Program-made: the position numbers and the translations under genes | Notes under the pieces: model-generated | The model's database searches: none | What the model was told of the DNA's origin: nothing | What the model saw: only the letters and a program-made list of their open reading frames with translations | Assembly (NCBI RefSeq): GCF_000942395.1 | Contig: NZ_LN812102.1 | Coordinates: 1,214,816-1,278,815, forward strand | Reading direction: 5' to 3' | Source of the DNA: Risungbinella massiliensis | GTDB lineage: Bacteria > Bacillota > Bacilli > Thermoactinomycetales > Thermoactinomycetaceae | Length of the DNA: 64,000 nt | Shown here: positions 54,237 through 62,165 of the stretch, piece by piece | Layout: each line of letters opens with the position of its first letter | How positions within the stretch are numbered: the stretch's first letter is position 1

Positions 54237-54737
54237 ATGGTTATTCGAGAAATCAATGAAAATAATGCAAAAGAATTCAACAGACATTTATCTGCCCTAG
54301 ATTCAGAAACAACTTTTCTATTGTTTGAACCTGGTGAAAGAAACATGAATGAATCTACCCAACGAGCGAGATTGAATCAAATCATTAGTAAAAGCAATCA
54401 GACCATTATCATCGCTGAGCAAAACAAAGCAATTGTTGGTCATATTGCTCTAATGGGAGGTTTTTGTAAGAGAAATTCCAGTACAGCTACTTTGGTTATT
54501 GCTCTGGAGGAACCATTTCGTAACCAAGGATTAGGAAAAACACTTATGTCTTTTGCAATAGACTGGGCTTCCAATAGTAACATGCACAGAATCGAACTCA
54601 CTGTTATGTCTCACAATAACAACGCCATACACCTCTATGAGAATTTTGGATTTGCAAAAGAAGGGGTTAGACGTGAATCGTTGTTAGTTGGGCGAGAATA
54701 TGTAGATGAGCTTTACATGGGGAAAATTCTAACATAA
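54237..54737 (+). CDS. GNAT-family N-acetyltransferase
   Basis: 166 residues from an ATG preceded by AGGAGGACACA. The acetyl-CoA loop is EEPFRNQGLGKTLMSFAIDWA (Q/R-x-x-G-x-G/A pattern NQGLGK), followed by HRIELTVMSHNNNAIHLYENFGFAKEG, the hallmark end of RimI-like/ribosomal or antibiotic acetyltransferases. Substrate unknown. Confidence 0.88.
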   Translation: MVIREINENNAKEFNRHLSALDSETTFLLFEPGERNMNESTQRARLNQIISKSNQTIIIAEQNKAIVGHIALMGGFCKRNSSTATLVIALEEPFRNQGLGKTLMSFAIDWASNSNMHRIELTVMSHNNNAIHLYENFGFAKEGVRRESLLVGREYVDELYMGKILT

Positions 54738-54750
54738 AGGATGATTTTGC

Positions 54751-54891
54751 TTGGTGTGTAATGAGTGTGGTAGACGAACCGGGACGGAATCAGAAGTAGA
54801 TGGGTTTACTGGTGTTTGCGATGAATGTATGGATAAAATCAGTACTAGTGTCGAGATAGTCATTTATGATGATGATGATTGGTATTATTAA
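54751..54891 (+). CDS. 46-residue zinc-ribbon protein with acidic tail
   Basis: TTG start with AAAGGATG upstream. CNECGRRT and CDECMDK form a CxxC...CxxC ribbon; the end is DDDDWYY. Follows the acetyltransferase gene by 13 bp, so it is likely cotranscribed. Function unknown. Confidence 0.5.
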   Translation: MVCNECGRRTGTESEVDGFTGVCDECMDKISTSVEIVIYDDDDWYY

Positions 54892-54967
54892 TACTCACCT
54901 AATGAAATAGAAAAAATCCCTCTAAAAGAAGCAGACACTCGGGAAAAAAGTATCAGGATGAATACGT

Positions 54968-55114
54968 TTGGTAAAAGCTCTCATCGTCCTCGTTCAGTAC
55001 TTGGTTGTGCAAGATAAAGACCTCAAAGAGTTAAATTTTCTAGAGCAAATCTCTCCACTTAGTAACCAGACATCCCTTCGGATTGCTGGAACTTTACGCC
55101 AGAGACGAACTTAG
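54968..55114 (+). pseudogene. short frame, possible gene remnant
   Basis: About 48 codons from a TTG (VKALIVLVQYLVVQDKDLKE and on to SLRIAGTLRQRRT). Composition is protein-like but no family is recognised and the ribosome site is poor. It may be the end of a lost gene. Confidence 0.25.
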
Positions 55115-55209
55115 TAGTGAACATGCATATAACTTTATAACTTTCCACAACGGGAAAAATACCTATTTATTTTCTTATAGTATCATATATCCAAAGGAGG
55201 CTATGATAA

Positions 55210-55653
55210 ATGCTCAAAATCAAAACCATCACTCCTGAAGACACCTATCCAATTCGACATAAAGTCTTACGACCAAACCAACCAATCGAAACATGCCAAT
55301 ACGATACAGATCATCAAAAGGATTCATTTCACTTAGGGGCATTTCTAGACGGCAAGCTAATAAGTATCGCATCTTTCTACTGTGAAACAAACGACTGTTT
55401 TAATACAGATTTACAATACCGTCTAAGAGGAATGGCTACGCTGGAGGAATATCGAAATCAAAAAGCAGGTAGCTCCTTGATCCAATATGCTGAAACGCTA
55501 CTGAAAAAAAGAGGGGCTCAGCTATGGTGGTGTAATGCACGAACTTCTGTAAGTAACTACTATCAAAAACTAGGATTAAGTGAACATGGGAAAGTATTCG
55601 AGATTAACCCAATCGGGCCACACAAATTGATGTACAAAAAAATAGCGAAGTAA
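55210..55653 (+). CDS. GNAT-family N-acetyltransferase
   Basis: 147 residues, CAAAGGAGG before the ATG. IRHKVLRPNQPIETCQYDTDH at the start and RLRGMATLEEYRNQKAGSSLIQYAETLL with the acetyl-CoA loop (Y-R-N-Q-K-A-G), then WWCNARTSVSNYYQKLGLSEHG, fit the YitI/ElaA-like branch. A decayed copy of the WWCNARTSVSN region lies at 56655-56690. Confidence 0.85.
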   Translation: MLKIKTITPEDTYPIRHKVLRPNQPIETCQYDTDHQKDSFHLGAFLDGKLISIASFYCETNDCFNTDLQYRLRGMATLEEYRNQKAGSSLIQYAETLLKKRGAQLWWCNARTSVSNYYQKLGLSEHGKVFEINPIGPHKLMYKKIAK

Positions 55654-55683
55654 AGAAACAAAGCAGAAACTCAAAGCTGATAT

Positions 55684-56484
55684 CTATTTCCCTTCATCAT
55701 CCCATACTTTTAACTTCTCAATCGGCAAATCCCCATCTGTGATCCAAGCTTCTACCGTTTGGTTAAATAACATACTGTCCGCAAACGAAAAGCCATGACC
55801 TATGTTTGGTACTACCACACACTTACTATTCGTATTACTATTTGCAATCTTCACTGCCGATTTCTTCATGATGCTTTTCTCTTTTTCTCCTACTGTGACT
55901 AATATTTTCGCTGTACAGTCACTGAAGTTAGGCGGCAGATCATACCGAAGGTTTTCTCGAAGTATTTCAACAAGGGTATTGGCATTCATATTGGCACTCT
56001 CTTGATAGTATGTTTCAAAGGTATCATCGCCAATATATAGTTCCTTCGCTTGAATTCTCGAAAATATCCTGTTTTTTGCAAGTCCAGCAGTCAGTTTGAT
56101 TGTTGGTGTTACCATGTAGTTGATCATTCGCATGGACATCGGCATGACGAGGGCACTATTGATAACCGCATAGCGAATAAGATCGGGAGCTAAACCAAGT
56201 ATCTCGATCGCTACTTGTGCACCTAAAGAAAAGCCAACTAGCGTAACATCCTTTCCAGCTCCCTTTTCCTCGATTAAGTCAATGATTTCCTTTGCACAGC
56301 TGTTGATGGAAAAAGTCGTTTCTTTATTTCGCTTGCCATGACCTTGAAGAGTCGGTACTAGACAATGGTAATTCGAAAAATGATGTACTTGCTGATCCCA
56401 CATCCAACCACTAACACCACCGCCATGTAAAAAGACAATCATGGGGGCTTCTTTGTTTCCATACTCTTCATAATATAATGTCAT
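55684..56484 (-). CDS. alpha/beta hydrolase
   Basis: About 266 residues from an ATG with GGTAGGAG five bases upstream. The oxyanion loop FLHGGGVSGWMWDQQ, nucleophile elbow LVGFSLGAQVA (G-x-S-x-G), Asp in KILVTVGEKEKS region and His in PNIGHGFSF make a complete fold. Cytoplasmic esterase or related hydrolase, substrate unknown. Convergent with the GNAT gene. Confidence 0.87.
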   Translation of the reverse strand: MTLYYEEYGNKEAPMIVFLHGGGVSGWMWDQQVHHFSNYHCLVPTLQGHGKRNKETTFSINSCAKEIIDLIEEKGAGKDVTLVGFSLGAQVAIEILGLAPDLIRYAVINSALVMPMSMRMINYMVTPTIKLTAGLAKNRIFSRIQAKELYIGDDTFETYYQESANMNANTLVEILRENLRYDLPPNFSDCTAKILVTVGEKEKSIMKKSAVKIANSNTNSKCVVVPNIGHGFSFADSMLFNQTVEAWITDGDLPIEKLKVWDDEGK

Positions 56485-56569
56485 CGTAACTCCTACCTTA
56501 TTGTTATCGCTTTTAAAATATTTTATCATGCTTTAGTAGACTAAAAGACCTAAACAAAACCTTGATATC

Positions 56570-56690
56570 GCGATGTAGACAAATCTTCCTCGAAAAGTTG
56601 GGACAGATCCAGAACGAGTTTTCTAAGTAATACAATTGGAGAAAAAAGATTGGTCTTTGGTGGTGTAATGTAAGAATTTCTGTAACTAGA
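56570..56690 (+). pseudogene. joined debris of fumarase and acetyltransferase gene ends
   Basis: 56570-56637 (GATGTAGACAAATCTTC, ACGAGTTTTCTAAGTAAT) matches the last 70 bases of the fumarase gene at 50780-50848. 56655-56690 (TGGTGGTGTAATG, TTCTGTAA) matches the acetyltransferase at 55525-55560. Both are diverged and non-coding. Confidence 0.65.
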
Positions 56691-56766
56691 CGGTCAAGTT
56701 AGTTGAAGAGGTTTTTTATATTATAAGTAGAAAAATACAGAAACTTATGTTTTGAAAGGAGAATAC

Positions 56767-57426
56767 ATGTTAAGGAGAGAACTTATTTCTGTAATAGCAA
56801 ATAAAATATTAGGTTTAAAAACAAACCATCCCATTCGAGTAGGGATTAGCGGAATTACATCTTCTGGAAAAACAACACTTGCCAACGAACTTGCTACGGA
56901 ACTTCAAAGTAGAAACAAGAATGTTATTAGAACAAGTATAGATCATTTTCATAATCCAAGGTCTATTCGTTACAAACAAGGGAAGGAATCAGCTCTTGGC
57001 TATTACGAGGATGCTCATGATTATGAATCCTTTAAACAAAAGCTTTTAATTCCTTTAGGACCAGCAGGAGACTTTCATTATCAAACAACTTCTTTAGACT
57101 TAGCAACAGATGAATATGTTGAACCACATATACAATTAGCGAGTAAGGACATGATTTTAATTGTAGATGGAACCTTTTTATTTAAGAAACATTTATGTGA
57201 CCTATATGATTTTAGAATATTCGTTGATACTGACTTTGAATTAGCTAGAAAAAGAGGTGCTCAACGAGAAAAACAAACTTTTGGAAGTTATGAAAAAGCG
57301 GAAGAAATGTTTATTAAAAGGTATCACGCAGCGTCAAAAATCTATTTAGATGAACATAAACCTCAATTTAAGGCAGATGTGGTTATTAACAATAATGATT
57401 TACATAACCCGGATTTTGTCAATTAA
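56767..57426 (+). CDS. uridine-kinase-like P-loop kinase
   Basis: About 219 residues from an ATG with AAAGGAG five bases upstream. Walker A VGISGITSSGKTTLANEL (residues 25-42), DHFHNP as the DxH substrate motif, DGTFLF as Walker B, and RDxxR-like FELARKRGAQREKQTFGS lid. It belongs to the uridine kinase/phosphoribulokinase group; nucleoside or pantothenate-like substrates are possible. Monocistronic. Confidence 0.85.
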   Translation: MLRRELISVIANKILGLKTNHPIRVGISGITSSGKTTLANELATELQSRNKNVIRTSIDHFHNPRSIRYKQGKESALGYYEDAHDYESFKQKLLIPLGPAGDFHYQTTSLDLATDEYVEPHIQLASKDMILIVDGTFLFKKHLCDLYDFRIFVDTDFELARKRGAQREKQTFGSYEKAEEMFIKRYHAASKIYLDEHKPQFKADVVINNNDLHNPDFVN

Positions 57427-57434
57427 ATCTTATA

Positions 57435-57571
57435 GAGCATGTTGCATAATTAGCCTCAAGCCAGAAGTTTTCCCCTTTTGAAATGCGACTATGAGCGTAG
57501 GGAGCCGGAGCAGATCGAAAGGGGAAAACCGGCGGCGAGCCTACGTCTAATTAAGATTAATGCAACAACCT
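57435..57571. mobile_element. MITE-like element, copy 2
   Basis: 137 bp, GAGCATGTTGCAT to ATGCAACAACCT, with the 6-bp flank CTTATA on both sides (57429-57434, 57572-57577). GTTTTCCCCTTT pairs with AAAGGGGAAAAC inside. It sits 8 bp after the uridine-kinase-like gene and may act as its terminator. Confidence 0.8.
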
Positions 57572-57649
57572 CTTATAACAAATATCTTGAAAATATAACC
57601 TTGGCGGATAATTGATCACCACCAAGGTTTCTCTATGATTTCATCTATA

Positions 57650-58564
57650 TTATATAAGTCCCTCTATCAACAAACAAACACACATAATCGCACCACAGAT
57701 CATCGTCGCTTTTAGTGCGGCATCCATGAGTGGCAAATAAGCTTCAGAGCGATTGGTATCTTGTAGCTGTCGATAGACCCGATATAGCGGAAGAATCGAG
57801 ATCAGTGCTACTAGAGAATAGATAGGCAATGCACCTAGCGCAATGCATAAGAACAAGGTTAGATAAGCCAACATCGCCATATACCGAGAGAAACGTAATG
57901 CCTTTTTCTCTCCCCAAACCACTACTATCGTTCGCTTTCCAGATTCTTGGTCTGTTTGCCAATGAAGGAAGTGATGGTTAAACAGGATCAAGGTAGTCAA
58001 GATCCCAATAGGAAGGGACAACAATAGAGCGCGATAATCTAGTTGCATTGTCTGTACATAAAAAGATCCCATAACTGGTAATACACCAAAGGCAATCAGA
58101 ATCCCAATCTCACTATACCCTTTGCCTCTATAGCCAAATTTGATTGGTGGTGCAACATAAAAATAAGCGATGAAAGCTCCTAGTGCTCCAAATAGTAGCA
58201 CCCACCAACCAGTTAAGATACTTAGAATAACTCCACAAGCAAGTGCCACTGCAAACATGCACCATGTGAGTTGGCTGAATCTCTTTTCGGACCAGGTTCC
58301 TTGTGCCAAAACTCCCGAATGGGTCGACACCACCTCTCTATTACTTGCCACTACATCTACTCCATTTCGATAATCCCAAAGGTCGTTAATAAGGTTGGAA
58401 AATAGATGTGCACTAGCTGCACCGATCAAAGTAAGTAATAGAAGAAATGGATGAAATATATCATTATAAACATAAGCCCCAAGTGCCCCTAGCAGAACCG
58501 GAAGTATCATAACTGGTAAGACATAGGCACGTGATACTTTTAGAATCGAAATAACATTATTCAT
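57650..58564 (-). CDS. menA: UbiA-family prenyltransferase (MenA-like)
   Basis: About 304 residues from ATG 58564; a longer frame would start inside a TATAAT-like promoter (58607-58614). Eight to nine membrane segments. The first Asp-rich motif NLINDLWDYRNGVD and the second, LFNHHFLHWQTDQESGKRT, bind the prenyl diphosphate. The D-x-x-N-G-x-D form is close to menaquinone-pathway enzymes that join a polyprenyl chain to dihydroxynaphthoate, though other UbiA substrates are possible. Confidence 0.8.
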   Translation of the reverse strand: MNNVISILKVSRAYVLPVMILPVLLGALGAYVYNDIFHPFLLLLTLIGAASAHLFSNLINDLWDYRNGVDVVASNREVVSTHSGVLAQGTWSEKRFSQLTWCMFAVALACGVILSILTGWWVLLFGALGAFIAYFYVAPPIKFGYRGKGYSEIGILIAFGVLPVMGSFYVQTMQLDYRALLLSLPIGILTTLILFNHHFLHWQTDQESGKRTIVVVWGEKKALRFSRYMAMLAYLTLFLCIALGALPIYSLVALISILPLYRVYRQLQDTNRSEAYLPLMDAALKATMICGAIMCVCLLIEGLI

Positions 58565-58861
58565 TATGCGCACTCTTTTCTTGAGATATTTTTCACAAAC
58601 TCTATTATAATAGGGTAACACCAGAAACCATCACTTGAAATCTATTGAAAAATATACCAATAACCCAAGTGAATCAGTTTTATACCACTAGAATCAGTCC
58701 CCAATGAGGGTTGAGCAATTGAATAGGCTAGATCTTCCAGAAATTTATGTTCACAGCACGATTGAAAAACGGTAAAATAGGATTGGGTTTATCTAATTTT
58801 ATCTAGATAACTCATGCCATCATTTATTGTAATGGTAAAAACCAAGGGGGTTTTTTAGACC

Positions 58862-59782
58862 GTGAAACTTTGGAAAAAACTGCGTTGGGTCGCAATTAGT
58901 ACCCTAGCTTTTGCTATGCTACTTCCAACAGCTGTCTCTGCCGATGCGGTAGTAGGCGAAACAATTGTAACATTAGGAAAAGATTTAACTCCTCAGCAAC
59001 GCCAACAAATCTTGAATGAGATGGGCTTTGCATCTGAGAACGACGTAGATAAAATTGTCGAAGTAACCAACGAAGAAGAACATCAATACTTAGGAAAATA
59101 TATGCCAGCGGCTACCATTGGTACTCGTGCACTCTCTTCAGCAAAAATTGTCATCTCCGAGAAAAACAAAGGTGTCTCGATCAAAACGACTGACAAAATC
59201 AGCAGCATTACCAATGCTATGTACGCTAATGCTGTTATTACCGCAGGAGTGAAAGATGTTGACATCTTCATCACAGCTCCTTTTAAAGTATCAGGTACTG
59301 CTGCTTTGACTGGTATCATTAAAGCGTTTGAGCAAGCAACGGGAACCAAGATCTCAGAAGAGCAAAAACAAGTAGCAAACCAAGAGTTGGTACAGACTCA
59401 AACTATTTCTGAGCAGATTAAAGATCCAAACAAAGCTGCTCAATTCATGAACAAGCTAAAAGAAGAGATCGCGCAAGAGAAACCAGAAACACCAGCAGAT
59501 TACAGAGATATCATTATTAACATCTCGAATGATATGGATATCACCCTTAACCAAACTACCATCAATCAACTAGTTACCTTCTCCGAAGGATTCTCTAGCC
59601 TAAACATTGATGTAGACCAACTCACAGATCAAATCTCCAAACTAAGCGGAGATCTACAAAGTATCTTGAACAGTGAAGAAGCAGAAGGATTTATCGATAC
59701 CATCCTAGAATGGCTAGGAGATATCTTTAATGCCATCGGTGGTTTCTTTAAAGCGTTGATTCCAGGATCACGCCTCGTCTAA
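58862..59782 (+). CDS. secreted DUF1002 protein (YpuA-like)
   Basis: 306 residues, GTG start with AAGGGGG 11 bases upstream. Signal peptide KLWKKLRWVAISTLAFAMLLPTAVSADA. The body (VGETIVTLGKDLTPQQRQQILNEMG and MYANAVITAGVKDVDIFITAPFKVSGTAALTGI) is the DUF1002 domain of Bacillus YpuA. No anchor, so secreted. Function of the family unknown. Single gene with terminator. Confidence 0.88.
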   Translation: MKLWKKLRWVAISTLAFAMLLPTAVSADAVVGETIVTLGKDLTPQQRQQILNEMGFASENDVDKIVEVTNEEEHQYLGKYMPAATIGTRALSSAKIVISEKNKGVSIKTTDKISSITNAMYANAVITAGVKDVDIFITAPFKVSGTAALTGIIKAFEQATGTKISEEQKQVANQELVQTQTISEQIKDPNKAAQFMNKLKEEIAQEKPETPADYRDIIINISNDMDITLNQTTINQLVTFSEGFSSLNIDVDQLTDQISKLSGDLQSILNSEEAEGFIDTILEWLGDIFNAIGGFFKALIPGSRLV

Positions 59783-59790
59783 TCTAAATA

Positions 59791-59829
59791 AAAAAGAGTC
59801 CAATCCAATTCTGGATTGCGACTCTTTTT
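59791..59829 (+). terminator. terminator of the DUF1002 gene
   Basis: AAAAGAGTC-AATCCA, loop, TGGATT-GACTCTTTTTTT with small bulges: strong intrinsic terminator. Confidence 0.85.
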
Positions 59830-59896
59830 TTATCCAAGTAGGTTCTCAATTGATATTGTTATAGAAAAGGCACAATCATTGTTGTCTTTCTATATA

Positions 59897-60058
59897 GAGC
59901 TTGTTGCATAATGAAACCAAAGCCAGAGGTTTTCCCCTTTTGAGATGCGACTATGAGCGGTAGGGAGTCGGAGCAGATCCCTCAGGACAGGCAGGACAGG
60001 CGGAAGCGAGAAAACCGGTGGCGCGCCTACGCTTAACTTGGATTAATGCAACAAGCTA
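59897..60058. mobile_element. MITE-like element, copy 3 with internal expansion
   Basis: About 162 bp, GAGCTTGTTGCAT to ATGCAACAAGCTA, flanked by TATATA on both sides. It is longer than the other copies through an internal GGACAGGCAGGACAGGCGG duplication near 59984-60002. The core TGCGACTATGAGCG is kept. Confidence 0.8.
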
Positions 60059-60153
60059 TATATATAATAAATAAATAGATCCTATTATATTAACTATCCT
60101 TTGAAACCATCTACAAATAAAATACTTTATTTATCGGCTAAGGAGGCACTTAT

Positions 60154-61404
60154 TTGAACTTTCAATTACGCAATAATCGATATCAGCTTCTCCAGCTGTT
60201 GGCTGACGAGGAACTAACTCACTTGTATTTAGCAAAAGATACGGAAACGGATGAGGAAGTAATCGTAGAAATCCTACAGCCTAGATATGCGGTGCAAAAA
60301 GCGATTCGAGAGCAATTTTTACTTAATGGAGAAATGCTTCAATCGCTCCAAATTCCTAACATTGTCAAACCAATTTATTTAGAGTCTAGTAAGACAATCT
60401 GTTACCAAGTTTGGAGCAAATGTAGCGCGATCTCGTTAGAAGAGTATATTGGCTTAAATCAAGTTCTATCACGAGAAGAATCTCTCCAAGTAGCTTATGA
60501 GATCACCTTCTTACTGGAGGCATTGCATAATCAGGGATTAACTCATGGAAATTTGTGTTCTGCTTCCATCTACTATACTCCTACTCAGCCAGTTGAGTTG
60601 AAAGTTCCCATGGCTTTATCTAAGGAGGAACAAGCAGGTTTAAACATACTATCCTATAAAAAGCAAGCTCCTTTTGCAGTTCATTATCAATCTCCTGAAC
60701 AACTACGTGGAGAAAAAGGTACCGTCCAGAGCGATCTCTATGCTTTGGGGGTCATTTTATATCGGGCCGTATCAGGGTCTTTTCCTAATCAAGAACCAAA
60801 TGGAGGTCATCCCAAGAATCTCACAAAAGACAACAAACTGTTGGCTCTGTTAACAAAATTGCTAGACGAGCGGCCTAGTAAGCGTTTTCAATCCGCTAAA
60901 GCAGCTCGCCGCGCTATCAGCAAATTAATGGGCAAAGAACGAAAGCTTCCTATTAAACTTCCTTGGATCATAGGAGGAGCTATCTCAGCTGCCGTTCTAA
61001 TCGCTTCGATACCACTGATAGGTTTAGCAGATCAAGAGGAGATTGACCGAGTTCCTATAGTAGAAAAATCTGGTACTGGCTCCAATTCTAATCAATCCAA
61101 AAATCCTAGTTTGCAAGGAGAAGATAGTATGAATCCGAGTGAAGGACCTTCTCCTGATGCAAGTAAATCCAAACAAATTGTCCCGAAACCAGTACAGACC
61201 AAGCCAACAAAACCTTCTACTAATTCCAAACCATCATTACCTGATACGCTACCAAAGCCAACTGATCCACCGCCAATAGATCCAAAACCTCCAACTAATC
61301 CGCCACCTGATCCAGAACGACCTAAATTTTGTTTCTTTTTTTGCTCAAAGCAAACAAAAAGCCTTTCGGACATGTTGAACATGTCCGAAAGGCTTTCACT
61401 TTGA
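60154..61404 (+). CDS. membrane pseudokinase (Ser/Thr kinase-like) with a Pro-rich outer tail
   Basis: 416 residues, TTG with AAGGAGG seven bases upstream. The kinase fold is recognisable, but key residues are missing: the VAIK lysine position reads VIVEIL, the HRDLKPxN loop reads THGNLCSASI, and no DFG is present. SPEQLRGEKGTVQSDLYALGVILYRAVSG is kept. Residues 263-290 (LPWIIGGAISAAVLIASIPLIGLA) cross the membrane. The outer tail is Ser/Pro-rich (TDPPPIDPKPPTNPPPDPE). Probably a binding or scaffold protein, not a kinase. The last 15 codons lie in the terminator. Confidence 0.75.
   Translation: MNFQLRNNRYQLLQLLADEELTHLYLAKDTETDEEVIVEILQPRYAVQKAIREQFLLNGEMLQSLQIPNIVKPIYLESSKTICYQVWSKCSAISLEEYIGLNQVLSREESLQVAYEITFLLEALHNQGLTHGNLCSASIYYTPTQPVELKVPMALSKEEQAGLNILSYKKQAPFAVHYQSPEQLRGEKGTVQSDLYALGVILYRAVSGSFPNQEPNGGHPKNLTKDNKLLALLTKLLDERPSKRFQSAKAARRAISKLMGKERKLPIKLPWIIGGAISAAVLIASIPLIGLADQEEIDRVPIVEKSGTGSNSNQSKNPSLQGEDSMNPSEGPSPDASKSKQIVPKPVQTKPTKPSTNSKPSLPDTLPKPTDPPPIDPKPPTNPPPDPERPKFCFFFCSKQTKSLSDMLNMSERLSL
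61356..61398. terminator. bidirectional terminator inside the pseudokinase 3' end
   Basis: AAAGCCTTTCGGACATGTT and AACATGTCCGAAAGGCTTT form a perfect 19-bp stem with a one-base centre or small loop. It separates convergent pseudokinase and sdhB and encodes the pseudokinase C-terminus. Confidence 0.85.
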
Positions 61405-61412
61405 ATCTTATA

Positions 61413-62165
61413 TTAGAAAGAGAGCCATTTTTTGAATAAGTGTTTGGAAGCTTCACGGTTCATTGTAGCGATCGCAGTAGTGAGTGGGATTCCTTTTGGA
61501 CATGCTTGAACACAGTTTTGAGAGTTCCCGCACTCTTGCAAACCGCCTTCCGAGATGAGCGCTTCTGTACGTTCTTCTTTGTTCATTGCACCGGTTGGAT
61601 GAGCGTTGAACATCGCAACTTGCCCTACAGCAAATGGTCCAATAAAGGTAGCAGTTTGGTTGACGTTTGGACAAGCCTCCAAACAAACACCACAAGTCAT
61701 ACATTTGGAAAGCTCATAGCGCCATTGTTGTTCACTTTCGGATTGACGAGGTGCTGGGCCCAAATCATGAGTACCATCGATCGGGATCCAAGCTTTCACT
61801 TTTTTGAGAGCATCGAACATACGACCACGATCTACTACCAAGTCACGTAGTACCGGGAATGTCTTGATCGGCTCTACTTGAACTGGTTGCTCTAGACTAT
61901 CAATAAGGGCAGTACATGCTTGGCGTGGACGACCATTGATAACCATCGAACAAGCACCACAAACTTCTTCTAGGCAGTTGGACTCCCACTGGATTGGAGC
62001 TACCGTCTCACCTTTTGTATTGACAGGGTTTCGTTGAATCTCCATCAATGCAGAGATAATGTTCATGTTTTTACGGTAAGGGACGGCAAATTCTTCTTGA
62101 TATGGCTCGCTGTTCGCATCATCTTGGCGAGTCACGATCAGCCGAATCACACGTTGTTCACTCAT
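61413..62165 (-). CDS. sdhB: succinate dehydrogenase iron-sulfur subunit
   Basis: 250 residues. The 2Fe-2S ligands are in CLEEVCGACSMVINGRPRQAC, the 4Fe-4S/3Fe-4S ligands in CMTCGVCLEACP, CGNSQNC and CVQACPKGIPL. It passes electrons from the FAD of SdhA to menaquinone at the membrane. The start touches the sdhA stop (one-base overlap). Last gene of sdhCAB. Confidence 0.95.
   Translation of the reverse strand: MSEQRVIRLIVTRQDDANSEPYQEEFAVPYRKNMNIISALMEIQRNPVNTKGETVAPIQWESNCLEEVCGACSMVINGRPRQACTALIDSLEQPVQVEPIKTFPVLRDLVVDRGRMFDALKKVKAWIPIDGTHDLGPAPRQSESEQQWRYELSKCMTCGVCLEACPNVNQTATFIGPFAVGQVAMFNAHPTGAMNKEERTEALISEGGLQECGNSQNCVQACPKGIPLTTAIATMNREASKHLFKKWLSF

Noticed and set aside
55684-56529. 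Longer start for the alpha/beta hydrolase
   Set aside because: The ATG at 56484 has GGTAGGAG at the right spacing; the earlier codons contain that site.
53257-60058. The three repeats as a CRISPR array
   Set aside because: Units are 140-160 bp, kilobases apart, with inverted ends and target duplications; no spacers.
61262-61320. T-D-P-P-P...P-P-D-P in the pseudokinase tail as DPPD-like signals
   Set aside because: Ordinary Pro-rich wall-spanning tail; the exact D-P-P-[D/E] unit does not occur.
61440-61850. 136-codon plus-strand frame
   Set aside because: Antisense to sdhB, no ribosome site.
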